Assembly (NCBI GenBank): GCA_033032175.1
Contig: CM065323.1
Coordinates: forward strand, 5,766,001-5,830,000
DNA: 64,000 nt
Direction of reading: 5' to 3'
DNA from: Saturnia japonica
Lineage: Eukaryota > Arthropoda > Insecta > Lepidoptera > Saturniidae
This document shows, one piece after another, positions 12,853 through 25,445 of this stretch. The translations under genes were made by a program, and so were the position numbers. The notes beneath the pieces are model-generated. The model saw only the letters and a list, made by a program, of their open reading frames with translations, searched no databases and was not told where the DNA came from. Positions within the stretch are counted from its first letter, which is position 1, and each line of letters begins with the position of its first letter.

Positions 12853-14042
12853 TTTTAATAGTTACCTACATATCTATCTATACTAACTAGCGATCGCCCG
12901 AAGGTCGAAATTCGACCAGCAACTTTTTGACCATAGACTATTTTCTCTTTGACATTTACAGTATTCATGATCCTAAACAATGAGTATTATCTACATCACT
13001 TGCTGTCACTTTTCGTTGAGGATAATGTCAATATTTTGGGTCAGTTTAAGATTCGCAGTATTAATTTAATATATTAGTAACAGATATTATAGATAAATTT
13101 TAGCTTTCTGTACTCCTTCTCCATATAAACTTTAACCATGCCAAATCTCTGTCTTCCGGGCACGCAATACACTTAGAAAAGGATAGAAAGCTTTTGCTTC
13201 ACGTATTAATATATACATATTTACATATATTACAAAGCTCAAGATTTTTTTTAGATTAAACGCGTTAATCTCTGGTACTGCCAGTCAGAATTGAAAAACT
13301 TTATGTATTTTATATCCTGTTTATTGAGAAATGGTATAGGCTATATAACTTTATAGCCCATGTCATATTAGGTAAAAAAAGGGGTCAACCTCGGAAAGAA
13401 AGATAATAAGCTGCAAATCTGGTATGAACCTTTGTTTGGTCATTCTAAATGTTGTCTCAAAAAGTCACAATCGTTATCGTGTCCGCGTCTCAAGATATTC
13501 AAGGTCAAAGGTCACAAAATCGGTTTTCGCGAATATCTGGCTTCCTATCGGTTAAATGAGATTTGCATTTATTATAAAAGTTGTAGGCTATAAAATTCCC
13601 TACACTTTGTTTAAATTTTTTTTCATACAACCAACCGTTTTGAAGTAGAGCGCGAAGAGTGCACATCGTACAGTCATAGACGGCCTAATGCAAGGTCAAG
13701 CGTGAGTTATGGTTATCAGTACGTTATAAAGTCAATTATTTGCTTGGAAATTGTAATTATTAAACAATGCCTATTATTTATGTACTAAGTATTAATTATT
13801 TATATTTAATTAAAGTAAGTAACTTGATTATTTATATATAATTATTCATATTTAACTATTTAAGTATAAAATATTATTAATTCTGGATTATATATTTTAG
13901 TTTTATTTTAAGTTAAAATGATAGTAAGATATTATTTTCAATATTTTTTTATTATTAAATACGGCATATATACATTTGCAATGTGAGTTCAAATATCAAA
14001 AGTATCTTTGTTGATTTCCAGATTCCTAATGAAATGAAATGG
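12853..14042 (+). repeat. Segmental duplication, unit U1, copy A
   Basis: About 1.19 kb repeated at 15460-16661. It starts with TTTTAATAGTTACC and a LINE-tail-like sequence (ACTAGCGATCGCCCGAAGG). It includes a second LINE-tail-like segment (AACGCGTTAATCTCTGG at 13260) and ends near TGTTGATTT. Copy A differs from copy B mostly by single-base losses in homopolymers, for example in runs of A, T or G. It has no credible ORF of its own. Confidence 0.85.
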
Positions 14043-14043
14043 A

Positions 14044-15309
14044 TTTATATCACTCTGTAAACAAACGTCACTTTTTTCGATTTACGTCGCTCTTGTGAAA
14101 TACGGAATCAGGGGGCGGGATTGAACATTCTTCGTGGCCGATGTTGCTATCGAATCCCCGTTTTTTCCTTTAAAAGTAGTGGGACATTTAAAAGGTTTGT
14201 GTTATTACTTATTATCTGGGCGACCGAGCTACGCTAAATAAATAAATTCCTATCTAAGTAAACTTAGAATGTAAAACATTAACTAAATGCAAAGTTTCAT
14301 CGAAATTGTTGGAGCCCTTTCCGAGGAACCAATTACATATATACTATATACAAGAATTGCTCACTTAATATAATAAGATTATAACTTCAAAAATATTATA
14401 CATATATTGAGTGTTTTTTTTATTCCTTAAAGATGGTAACACGCTAGAGCCTGTTTTATTCCCAGGTTAACTAGGAATAAACTTATTTCATTATTTATTA
14501 TTACAATTTCTTAGAAAATGGGAATACCGAGTTACAATCAGGAATTTTGTCAGAAATCACATAAATGGGGGTTTTGCCGTAAGTAGCATCCATTTTATTT
14601 GCCTTACATGAGATTAAACGAAAAATTAATTTTTCTTTGCTAATAAACATTATATAACCTCTTATGGGTGTAGGTATATTAATTAGTTCATTGACCCTGA
14701 TTTCTTAATCTGGGAAATTCACGATAATTTTTTTTTATTTGCTGCCAATTTTCAATCTTAGCTTTCATTAGACATTCATGTGCAGCTGCTGAAATTGCCA
14801 TTGAAAGTTGATACCAATTCTTACTTCAATATTATCTACTTCCATCTTTACGGTGGTAATTTACCAAGCGAGTATGTATTTAAAAAGTGCCCTAGCACCA
14901 TGCCATGCATGCTACCACTAAGCCAATAACACTTATACACTATCACATATTTTGATTTAATTATGCATTATTCCAGGAATTATTCCTTATATAGCTGGCA
15001 ACTCTATGTTATCTGACAGCTTGGCATGTCGTGCGTCGGTGACAATACCTCTGCGAACGTAATAATAAATACACATTTCAATATTATTCTGAGCCTTAAA
15101 CCGGCATATGAATATAATGCTTCATAGCATTTATAATTTTAGTAGTTAGAAACTACGTTTTCGGGCTAGATGTAATCAAACTGGACGGAATATATTTTGA
15201 ACACAATATAATATAAGTATAATTTTATTGTTTTCTAAACTTTTTTGAAGCAAGTATGGCTCATTGGTAGCTTGTACAGAACTACCACTATCGACCTGAG
15301 TTCGACTTT
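14044..15309 (+). repeat. Segmental duplication, unit U2, copy A
   Basis: Repeated at 18237-19394. It begins TTTATATCACTCTGTAAACA and ends inside a SINE head (GAGTTCGACT), where copy A breaks off into unrelated sequence. It holds about 120 bases near 14075-14190 that copy B lacks. Divergence between the U2 copies looks greater than between the U1 copies. No coding sequence was recognised. Confidence 0.8.
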
Positions 15310-15459
15310 GAGAAAAACAGGGTTAACCCCTTAAACACACGATAATTTTTGTATTCGTATTTTGGTGGAATCAACCTATTTTTTAGAAATTAAACCTTTA
15401 TTTTTGGCTATTAATTTCCCTTTTTCGAATTCTATTTCAAAAGAAAAAACGTCTTTTTC

Positions 15460-16661
15460 TTTTAATAGTTACCTACATATCTATCTATACTAACTAGCGA
15501 TCGCCCGAAGGTCGAAATTCGACCAGCTACTTTTTGACCATAGACTATTTTCTCTTTGACATTTACAGTATTCATGATCCTAAACAATGAGTATTATCTA
15601 CATCACTTGCTGTCACTTTTCGTTGAGGATAATGTCAATATTTTGGGTCAGTTTAAGATTCGCAGTATTAATTTAATATATTAGTAACAGATATTATAGA
15701 TAAATTTTAGCTTTCTGTACTCCTTCTCCATATAAACTTTAACCATGCCAAATCTCTGTCTTCCGGGCACGCAATACACTTAGAAAAGGATAGAAAGCTT
15801 TTGCTTCACGTATTAATATATACATATTTACATATATTACAAAGCTCAAGATTTTTTTTAGATTAAACGCGTTAATCTCTGGTACTGCCAGTCAGAATTG
15901 AAAAACTTTATGTATTTTATATCCTGTTTATTGAGAAATGGTATAGGCTATATAACTTTATAGCCCAGTCATATTAGGTAAAAAAAGGGGTCAACCTCGG
16001 AAAGAAAGATAATAAGCTGCAAATTGGTATGAACCTTTGTTTTGTCATTCTAAATGTTGTCTCAAAAGTCACAATCGTTATCGTGTCCGCGTCTCAAGAT
16101 ATTCAAGGTCAAAGGTCACAAAAATCGGTTTTTCGCGAATATCTGGCTTCCTATCGGTTAAATGAGATTTGCATTTATTATAAAAGTTGTAGGCTATAAA
16201 ATTCCCTACAACTTTTGTTTAAACTTTTTTTTCATACAACCAACCGTTTTGAAGGTAGAGCGCGAAGAGTGCACATCGTACAGTCATAGACGGCCTAATG
16301 CAAGGTCAAGCGTGAGTTATGGTTATCAGTACGTTATAAAGTCAATTATTTACTTGGAAATTATAATTATTAAACAATGCCTATTATTTATGTACTAACT
16401 ATTAATTATTTATATTTAATTAAAGTAAGTAACTTGATTATTTATATATAATTATTCATATTTAACTATTTAAGTATAAAATATTATTAATTCTGGATTA
16501 TATATTTTAGTTTTATTTTAAGTTAAAATGATAGTAAGAGTATATATTTTACACATATTTTTATTTATTATTAAATACGGCATAATATACATTTGTCAAA
16601 ATGTGAGTTCAAATATCAAAAGTATCTTTGTTGATTTTAATTGTAATGAAATTGGAAATGG
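15460..16661 (+). repeat. Segmental duplication, unit U1, copy B
   Basis: Nearly identical to 12853-14042. Its part 15959-16405 also occurs inverted at 17256-17697, so it forms the left arm of a large inverted repeat around the cysteine-rich ORF. Open 78-codon frames in both arms (16162-16398 and the mirror 17263-17499) are just the same repeat read twice and have no recognisable product. Confidence 0.85.
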
Positions 16662-16664
16662 AAG

Positions 16665-17255
16665 CTAATTATCTTCTTCTTCTTCGTCGTCTTCTTCTTC
16701 TTGTCGCTCAAAAATGTTCGATTCATTGTCATCATCCTCATTATCTGTCATGTTCATCTCCAAACCTTCCAGAATATCGGGATCATATGTATTTTCTTCA
16801 TCGGGATTACTTGGATACAGTGAAGCGTTGAGGCAAGCTTGTCCGTTGCACTGGCCGCAAGCTAAAGAACATTGTAGCCCTGATTTTCTGCATCCACAGC
16901 GGGAACCACAACCATTTTTGCAATAGCAAAATATAACGTTTAGTAGTTCGGCTGGTGCTGGAGGTAATAACGTTCGTATGGGCTCCAGGATTTCATTTTC
17001 AAGCATCCAGCCCCATTCTTGAGGTTCTAAGTCCTTCCCTAACCACGTTTGAATCTGGTAGTAGACACGTTTTATGTGTTGATGAGCTGCTACACTTGTT
17101 GGTGGAAGTGTTGACAGTTGTACAGGTTTATTTAGTTTTGTAAATTTGATGAATTGCGTGTAGCGGAAATGATCAATGTTGTCCTCAGATTTTGGAGCAT
17201 TATATAATGCCAACAAGATGCGCACTCCATTTTCTAATAATGTTTGTTTTGGGCA
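16665..17255 (-). pseudogene. 3' fragment of a cysteine-rich, acidic-tailed repetitive ORF
   Basis: The frame opens directly after the inner edge of an inverted repeat and has no ATG, so the N-terminal part is missing. It begins PKQTLLENGVRILLALYNAP, then KLNKPVQLSTLPPTS, a conserved-looking WLGKDLEPQEWGW, and the Cys-rich block FCYCKNGCGSRCGCRKSGLQ with CSLACGQCNGQAC. It ends in a Glu/Asp-rich tail (EEEDDEEEEDN). The Cys pattern resembles a CXC/tesmin-type zinc-binding module, but that is only a resemblance. I recall near-identical LLPPAPAELLN..C.CK.GCG proteins recurring across arthropod genomes as unassigned repetitive ORFs. No stop interrupts the surviving about 195 codons, suggesting recent insertion. 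Confidence 0.6.
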
Positions 17256-17697
17256 TTAATAGTTAGTACATAAATAATAGGCATTGTTTAATAATTATAA
17301 TTTCCAAGTAAATAATTGACTTTATAACGTACTGATAACCATAACTCACGCTTGACCTTGCATTAGGCCGTATATGACTGTACGATGTGCACTCTTCGCG
17401 CTCTACCTTCAAAACGGTTGGTTGTATGAAAAAAAAGTATAAACAAAAGTTGTAGGGAATTTTATAGCCTACAACTTTTATAATAAATGCAAATCTCATT
17501 TAACCGATAGGAAGCCAGATATTCGCGAAAAACCGATTTTTGTGACCTTTGACCTTGAATATCTTGAGACGCGGACACGATAAAGATTGTGACTTTTGAG
17601 ACAACATTTAGAATGACAAAACAAAGGTTCATACCAATTTGCAGCTTATTATCTTTCATTCCGAGGTGAAAGCCCTAATATGACTGGGCTATTATGC
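17256..17697 (-). repeat. Inverted copy of part of U1 (right arm of a 440-bp inverted repeat)
   Basis: The reverse complement matches 15959-16405 closely, from the CAGTCATATTAGG block to the TGTACTAACTATTAA block. The inner edge at about 17255 coincides with the start of the cysteine-rich ORF fragment. Arms of about 440 bp with a loop of about 850 bp could form a cruciform or a long hairpin RNA. Confidence 0.8.
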
Positions 17698-18236
17698 TAT
17701 GACCCTAAGAAGCGAAGCAGTACCCATGAACGTTAGTGGATCTGGTAAGCTGTAGGCAAGTACGGAAAAAAGAACAATGGTAGGCTACGTGGGTGAATTT
17801 GTTGGCTCAATGGAGAGTTGTTCGACTAAATTTTCGTATGAAATCGTGCGCCAAAACTAAATTACATTAATAAAAACGAAATTACTAATTATAATTTATC
17901 TTTGGACACGTTGTGACCGGTTTTACATTAAGCAATAGGTAAGTACATCAATAATTTAATCCACAGTGGGTGTGGTGTCATAATGTATATTATTGTGCGG
18001 TGATTGTATGTTAAACGTGTGAGACTGGATGTAGTAAGTAAGTATTGATATACTGTCACAAGACCATTGTAATAACTTACACTGTGTTGTTAGATTAATT
18101 AATTGTTATTAAATAGAAATAGTAGTGTTTTATTAATAAAAGTAAATATTATTTTCAAGGGTTCATTTTTATTTAACTGGATCTGTTACAGGCAGTCTTT
18201 GAGTTACGTCGTTTCGAGATTCCTTGAAACAAAATG

Positions 18237-19394
18237 TTTATATCACTCTGTAAACAAACGTCACTAAAAGGTTTGTGTTATTAGTATTACTTATTAATAT
18301 CTGGGCGACCGAGCTACGCTAAACAAAATAATACCTATCTAGGTAAGTTTAGAATGTAAAACATTATCTAAATGCAAAGTTTCATCGAAATTGTTGGAGC
18401 CCTTTCCGAGAAACCAATTACATATATACTGTATACAAGAATTGCTCATTTAATATAATAAGATTATAACTTCAAAAATATTATACATATATTTACTGTT
18501 TTTTTTTTCTTAGAGATGGTAACACGCTAGAGTCTGTTTTATTCCCAGGTTAACTAGGAATAAACGTATTTCATTATTCATTATTACAATTTCTTACAAA
18601 ATGGGAATACCGAGTTACAATCAGGAATTTTGTCAGGTATCACATAGATGGGGTTTTCGCCGTAAGTAGCATCCATTTTATTTGCCTTGATCAGGTTAAA
18701 CGAAAAATATATTTTTCTTTGCTAATAAAAATTATATAACCTCTCCCGAGTGTAGGTATATTAATTAGTTGATTGACCGTTATATCTTTATCTGGGAAAT
18801 TCACGATCATTTTTTTTTATTTGCTGCCAATTTTCAATCTTAGCTTTCATTAGACAGACATTCATGTGCAGCTGCTGAAATTGCCATTGAAAGTTGATAC
18901 CAATTCTTACTTCAATATTATCTACTTCCATCTTTACGGTGGTAATTAACCAAGCGAGTAGGTATTTAAAAAGTGCCCCATCACCATGCTATGCATGCTA
19001 CCACTAAGTTAACAACACTTATACACTATCACATATTTTGGTTTAAGTATACATTATTCCAGGAATTATTCCTTATATAGCTGGCAACTCTACGTTATCT
19101 GACAGCTTGGCATGTCGTGCGTCGGTGACAATACCTCTGCGAACGTAATAATAAATACACATTTCAATATTATTCTGAGCCTTAAACCGGCATATGAATA
19201 TAATGCTTCATAGCATTTATAATTTTAGTAGTTAGAAACTACGTTTTCGGGCTAGATGTAATCAAACTGGACGGAATATATTTTGAACACAATATAATAT
19301 AAGTATAATTTTATTGTTTTCTAAACTTTTTTGAAGCAAGTATGGCTCATTGGTAGCTTGTACAGAACTACCACTATCGACCTGAGTTCGACTG
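18237..19394 (+). repeat. Segmental duplication, unit U2, copy B
   Basis: Matches 14044-15309. It lacks the internal segment of about 120 bases and continues at its right end into an intact SINE (19337-19600), which in copy A is cut off. This tells which boundary is ancestral: the SINE-containing copy B end is complete. Confidence 0.8.
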
Positions 19395-19610
19395 AGCTTT
19401 CGGTGAAGGAAAACAACGTGATGAAGCCATGATATAACTGTGGTAGGGCATTTAATAACTCGCCTGTCTAGCTATCACCCTCCAGTTTAAAATCTATCGC
19501 CAAGCACCTATAAGCATGCTCCGGCAGCTGCAATTGAAAGTCAGTTCTCTCATTACGATTAGCGAGTTACTGTATTGGATCACATTAAGACTTCGCATTC
19601 CAGATCTGGT
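19337..19610 (+). mobile_element. tRNA-derived SINE
   Basis: Head TGGCTCATTGGTAGC and GAGTTCGACT, then CTTTCGGTGAAGGAAAACAA and GCTCCGGCAGCTGCA. Its head is also the right end of U2; in the other U2 copy (15253-15309) the SINE breaks off after the B box. Confidence 0.65.
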
Positions 19611-19859
19611 TGTAAGTTTTTATCTCATACAGGGAGATTACGGGTAATAATACATTACCAAACCCTCTGTATATTAGTGAACGATTTACTTTTTGTGTGC
19701 AATGTAGAGCGTAGGAAATAAGTTTGAAAACTCCGACCACATCGATTATTTATAATTATATTTAGTTATATTAGGGCCTATATTAATTTAAATCAGTTTT
19801 ACCCGTATAGCCTATTATTGTTGTCACTTTCCGTAGGTGCGTACAAATTTCCATATTGA

Positions 19860-19975
19860 AGTGTGATGTTATATAGCTTTCCTCAATAAATAGATCAATG
19901 GACTATAAAATACAAAAGAAATTAAATTTACAAATCCGACTGGTAGAACTAGGGAAAAGCGTGTTCAAAAAAAAA
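19860..19975 (-). mobile_element. LINE 3'-UTR fragment, inverted
   Basis: GTTATATAGCTTTCCTCAAT and the block around CCGACTGGTAGAACTAGGGA correspond to the inverted family unit at 10430-10545. Confidence 0.5.
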
Positions 19976-21598
19976 GAAACCCTTCTACTGTATAATACTG
20001 GCCATATTTCGGCCAAAGAAAAATAAATACTTCTACTATCTACATAATATATACACTATACAGTATACGGAACATTATCCACACTGCTTAAATATTATCT
20101 CCGTTATTTCATTGTTAATTGTAACTATTCAACGGTTGCGACACATATTTTTCTCGCGAAGCATTTTCCAACGGACATCAGACTCACTTAACGAGGTTGC
20201 CTATGCCGATGTGCACCAACATAAGGAATGTGTATACAGTTCATTTTTCATTTTTATTTATTACTACCTGTACTCGGCCACGCGTTTACTGTGGTTTAGC
20301 TTTTTTTTGTAGTTTACTCCATTTAAAATCGATTTTCACGTATAGCTAGTGCGCGGTACCTAAATTAGATGGGTAGCAACATCGAGTACTAACGCATTTT
20401 ATACTGAACGCATGTCAATGCATCATTTCATTACATGTATAAGGAAGTAATAATATAAGTAATATATTAATCATTTAACTTTACCTATTGTTTATATTCG
20501 AAGACAATCGTTCAATCAGAATGCTAAATGTAGCCGACAAACAATTTTTTTTTTTCAAATTCAAAAATATTGTTGTAACAATGCATACTATTGGAATGCA
20601 ACGTTATGTTTGTCATAATTTCAAAATATTAGGTGAAGAAATTTCGAAGATCAAATGATAATTGACATTTTTATTTATATTCATGCGTTTTTATTTATTT
20701 CACTTATTACTAACAAATAGTGTAATGAAATCTTAAAAGTCAATTTGAACCCACTTCTGAACGAAACTTTGTACCTATGTATACGTAGTTCCGAAGACAA
20801 AACTATAATTTGGTATCTTGGAGCTAATCCGATGTTTATGAATATATATGAATTATGACGATGATGATTATTATTATGAACCAGGAAGTAGATAGCGGAA
20901 CTCCTCAGTAGCAAGCCCCTCGAGTTTAGATTCATATGATTAATTTTTTTTACGAGTCCAATAGATTGAGCTTGGTAACGAGGGTCTGGTGATGGAGCCA
21001 GGAGATGTTTTATAATTTTTAGTGCGTGATAATAGCGTGTTTTTTAGTTTTTTTTTAAACTACATACTTTTATTAATCTGGTGAAGACACAAAATTTATT
21101 ACAGTTTTTATTGTTTTTCTTCTATATTCTCGTAATGGATATACATGGTTATAAGCCTAGTGGTTTGGAATTGAAAATCGGGAAAATATTTATTCTTACA
21201 TTATGTCTATTTCTAAAACTTCAGATAGGTACCTAAATACCTTGCAGTTGCATGAGATTCTATTTGTTACTTCTAATTTTTATTGTGTGTAATTAACGGC
21301 TTAAGCCCATAAGAGGCCAGAAGCGGCGCGCGGCTCGGCAACTAAATGATGCCTACGGCACTTATGCTCCAAGATTATCTCTCTTTTACTCTGAACCTAA
21401 AAGTTTTTAGAACGAACCTTTTTTTAGGTGTTACTTCTAGCGCTGGGAATAAAAAAGTGAAGTATAGCTGTAGGACTCTAAAACGGATGCCTTTTACTTC
21501 TACAAATTTATAGGTCCCACAAGACCAGAGACCCAACCTCCCTTTAGTTCGCCACTGACTGTATTTCTTTCTGGTCCATAGACGAACGTTTACTTAAA
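19976..21598. other. No gene recognised
   Basis: AT-rich. 21300-21360 is GC-richer (AGAAGCGGCGCGCGGCTCGG). Near 21545-21560, TTCGCCACTGACTG looks like an isolated inverted transposon end, with no partner found. Confidence 0.5.
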
Positions 21599-21822
21599 AT
21601 CTGACCTGATGTTAAGTGACGATGTGGTACAAGATGGTAACACGCAAAGCCTAGTGTGGAGACTAGCTTTCGAGGGTGGTACTTAGCCAGTTGGGGAGTG
21701 TCTATGGCTATGGTTTCATCACGATGTTTCCCGTCACCTAAACCTCAGGCTTAATGAAGGGATTTGAACACTGTAGGTACTCGGTGTCCGTACAAACACC
21801 ACTGAGCTTTCATTGCTTCAAA
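21599..21822 (-). mobile_element. tRNA-derived SINE
   Basis: Inverted copy: on - it reads AAGCAATGAAAGCTCAGTGG, a worn B box (GTTCAAATCCC), and ends ATCTTGTACCACATCGTCAC. It is more diverged than the 11622 copy. Confidence 0.5.
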
Positions 21823-21889
21823 AATCATCATAATATGGAATAGTTATTGTAAATTGATTTCTCCTGAAGGCTGCTTATTGTTTAGTGTA

Positions 21890-21985
21890 ACTGTTTAGAT
21901 GGTCAAGCCCGGTGAAGCTGTAAAAACCGTCTGACGCTTCAGGGCCCTAATGGCTAACAGTTTAATCAGATCGAAAAAAAAAATG
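21890..21985 (+). mobile_element. Second copy of the retrotransposon 3' end seen at 4041-4400
   Basis: Shares GGTGAAGCTGTAAAA, GGGCCCTAATGGCTAACAG and a terminal A run (21974-21983) with the other copy. Only about 95 bases remain. Confidence 0.6.
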
Positions 21986-23049
21986 TTTAGAAGAAATTTA
22001 TGATTTTTAAAAGTTACCAGTTAAAAGTTACATTTATATTATAGCGGTTTTTTAAAATAAATATTACAACCTGATTGGTATGCATAATGAACAGAATTCA
22101 AACTGTGCGTGTGAGAAATTATGAGCAACGGCTAGTCTGTCTCTGTTATATAACTGCACATCACGCTATCTTCACCGGATGAGTGGCGGATAAAATGGTG
22201 TCGACTAACTTTACAGACCACACGGACGATAAAATAACGCTCACAGTGAATTCGAAGCGAAATATGATACACGAAATCCGCTAAGGAATAAACAAGCGGG
22301 AGTAGGTAGGTAACTACATGTTTTTATTGTTTGCTAAATTCGCGGATTTCGTCTTGTTTTGATTATTCCATCCTTTTTCTCTGCAGACTACTTAACAATA
22401 TTATATTTAGGTATATTATAGGTCATTTGAGGATCAAATAAAAAAAGTATTCTTTTCAGAAAATTTTCAAAACTAACTGGACCTTTAAAGATAATTGAAA
22501 AATAAGAATGATCTATACCTAAATAAATTCATAGTGATATACTTCTACATCAATCAACTTTTTTATAAATATAATTTTTTCATCTTTACAGTGTTTACTT
22601 TTATCGTCAAGTTTTCAGATTTTCTGGTATTTCCTCAACTTATGTTATTATTACTGGAAGAAAAGTAATAAACAATAGTAAAATAGAATCAATAATACAA
22701 AATATTTAATGTACAATCATTCAAAACCAGAAGCTAGCTGATTGAATACAATAGTCATGAAGGAATTGTACTAATTTGAAAAAAAACCATGTTACGCGCT
22801 TACATAATGCGATAAAATAGACCAAAATATGTGTATCTACATTTATATCTTATCGAAATCTGAACTCGAACTAAATATTAGATTAGGTACCTATATCGAT
22901 GGCCTAAATCACGATTAAGGACATAATTCAGTGTCCAAGTTGTTAATCATAGAAATACAATCTAAACTGCGTGATAACTGGGGGAATGATTCCAGTTTTT
23001 CTCTGTGTTATTAAATGGTAATCGAAATTAACATGAGCTTATTAATATT
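21986..23049. other. No gene recognised
   Basis: AT-rich non-coding sequence with no repeat family I could match. The same holds for 23331-24480 and 25446-26760, apart from the fragments listed. Confidence 0.5.
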
Positions 23050-23330
23050 TTTTGTTTGTTTATTTATGTGAACGCGCTAATCACTAAATAAAATTCAGAA
23101 TTGAAAAATTATTTTTGCATTTTATAGCCTATTTACTGAGGAAGGTTATTTGTTATATAACTTCACGCTACGACCCTAAGAAACAGAGCAGAAACCATGA
23201 ACGTCAAGCAATCTAACAAGCTGTAGGCAAGTATGTGAAGTGTGAACAACGATATCGGATAAATTTGAAGCGGATGAAACCGTAACAAACTCGAACTCGT
23301 AAATCGAGCATCCTTGGCACGTTAGTCACA
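23050..23330 (+). mobile_element. LINE 3'-UTR fragment
   Basis: AACGCGCTAATCACTAAATA, TATTTACTGAGGAAGGTTAT, CTTCACGCTACGACCCTAAG and GCTGTAGGCAAGTATG are shared with 13255-13360, 17695-17780 and 60405-60590. Confidence 0.6.
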
Positions 23331-24484
23331 ATAGATACAATTTATCTGTAAAGGTAGCGCATTGCATACGGATCAGCACAACTACGGAATCACATAATAC
23401 AATTTGCAATGCACATCGCAACCAGAGAAGAAGCATTACAAATGTTAAATATATTGCTTTAGCTTTGACCTGAATGTTATGTTATGTTACATCTACCTAT
23501 ATACAACGTAGGGTTGTTTGCTGTTTTAGGTTTTTCACACATCAGCGAGTGCTGATTTTTGAAGTTTATATCAGCGGATGCCGATGCTGATTATAATTAT
23601 TTACTTTAAAAACTGAGAAAGTTGTACTGATCCCTATGAATTTATTATTTAATGGTACTTATTTCCTTGAGTATTCAATAAAAGATATCTTAATAATTTT
23701 GGACATTAACGATAAAAAAATATCTAAATTGAACATGAAGATACCCTTTCTAAGTTTCTACCAATCAATAATAAAATCCTAATGTATTAAATTATATTAG
23801 AATTATATCAGTGGTAAGTTGTATTTTAAAAACAATTCTTGAGCTCCCTTTTCGGCCTGAAGTTTGTTTCTAAATAGCTGTAAATTATCCCAGAACTGTT
23901 GAATAGCGTTTGCTAGGAAAACTCGCCAGCGGTGTTGCGAAAAATCTTTGAGCCAGCATGGAAAGTTCCATTAACTTTCCGCCAACCAAGTGGATTTTTT
24001 TACACAGTAAGCTTTTCTTCCTTACAATATTTTTTAAATTGTGTTTTTATAATCGTCTCAGAGGGTGCAATTTTTTAGCACAATACGAATAAACTTTCAC
24101 CCTAGATTCTCGCGATACTGTGTTTTGCTTTACTATTAAACACAAAAATCAAAGTTCAGTGAACCTATGATTGGTAGTGGCGAGGTTGTACTGTATATGG
24201 TCCTTTGACCGTGTTGCGATCTTGAACATCAGCATCGATCAATGCGGATGTTGATGCTGATATTCGCAACAATCCTAATTCAAAGCTTTAATTATTTAAA
24301 TACTTAATCAAAGATTCAAGATAAAGGATTTTTGAAGTGAGACTTCTTAGGCAGCGATTCGATAATTGCACCAGAATTCAGAGTGAAAATTCAAGGACGC
24401 GTCACGTTTAGGCAAATTTAATGACATGAGGAGAAAAAAGATATACGTAGAAAGAAGGAGAATGAAAACTACACGTTGTGCGTA

Positions 24485-24507
24485 TATATATATATATATA
24501 TATATAG
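24485..24507 (+). repeat. TA microsatellite
   Basis: An uninterrupted TA run of about 11 units. Shorter TA runs occur at 24599-24611 and 24838-24851. Confidence 0.9.
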
Positions 24508-24849
24508 TGTAGGCTATTTGTGTCCCTTTTTAACGAGTTTCACTTGTATCAGGTCTGCACACGCAACTTTTTTTAATGCGTAAATAATATTTTGGAACAT
24601 ATATATATATAAGTTACTTTAGCTCGAATTTTTACGGATAGGTAATTAGCCAGTTCATGACTTAATTGCAACTACTGCAACAGCCTAAGTTGAGGTTTGG
24701 ACACTTTGGCATCAATGAGCATGTTGCCACGCTTTCGCAGCCGAGTGCCGTACTCAAATGTCTCTTCACTTTATGTTTGAAGAACTCTATGTTGTAGGAA
24801 GGAGAGAACACATTAGCCGGACGACACTTCTACAGCAATATATATATAT

Positions 24850-25010
24850 ATACTACCTGTACCCCACGGTTTCACCCGTGTTAATTTTATCGAACAAACA
24901 CCGCGGCGCCAACGCACTCCGTGTAGTCGATCATAATTGATCTTCTCGCAAGTACAAATTATTTTAATTTTTCAATATCTCCTAAACCAAGTGTCCAAAT
25001 AGCATACTCT
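24850..25010 (+). mobile_element. LINE 3' tail, family L3
   Basis: CTACCTGTACCCCACGGTTTC plus ACCCGTGTTAATTTTAT is shared with 28115-28160, 60980-61225 (+) and 32810-33045 (-). A TA microsatellite precedes it. Confidence 0.55.
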
Positions 25011-25259
25011 AAACAGCAAAGTTTAACTTCATAAAATTGTCTTTATGAGAAAGTAATGTTAGTAAGGATTAATATGCCCTGTTTTAAAATAATATGTACT
25101 TATAAATCAATTTTCAATTTTCAACAAATGTTTGTCACAAAATACCTTATTGTGGCTTATGTATAAGAGACAGGCATAAGCTATCGCTAAATTTTTTTTA
25201 GATATACTAAGGTTCAATATTATTGTAGAACATTGTATTTCCGTTACATTATAGATTAC

Positions 25260-25445
25260 AGCAGCGCATGCGGTTAAAGCAGTTCGGGAGGGCCTCGATT
25301 TACGTAACAAACATCAATATTTAAGGCTATCTGAGAGTTGTAGCCTAATCTTAAATAGCCTATACTATTCCTCGGGAGTCTGCCTATCATATTCTAATCC
25401 GATTGCTAGTTCCAGAGATTAGCGTCTTTAAACAAACAAACAAAA
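25260..25445 (-). mobile_element. LINE 3'-UTR fragment, inverted
   Basis: GCAGCGCATGCGGTTAAAGC, AACATCAATATTTAAGGCTA and GCTAGTTCCAGAGATTAGCG belong to the same family. A piece of it recurs at 29220-29300. Confidence 0.5.

Larger units (their letters stand above)
16662..18210. mobile_element. Insertion of about 1.57 kb in the second duplicated copy
   Basis: Copy A runs straight from U1 to U2. In copy B the same junction is split by this block. It holds the cysteine-rich ORF, the inverted U1 arm, a LINE-3'-UTR-like stretch (17695-17790, GCTGTAGGCAAGTACGG) and about 400 bases without features. The repeated motif AGATTCC(T)TGAAA/AATGAAA near both junctions marks the splice point. I could not define target-site duplications. 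Confidence 0.55.

Noticed and set aside
16162..16398. 78-codon frame also found inverted at 17263-17499
   Set aside because: Apparent conservation comes only from the inverted repeat; copy A of U1 breaks the frame with small deletions.
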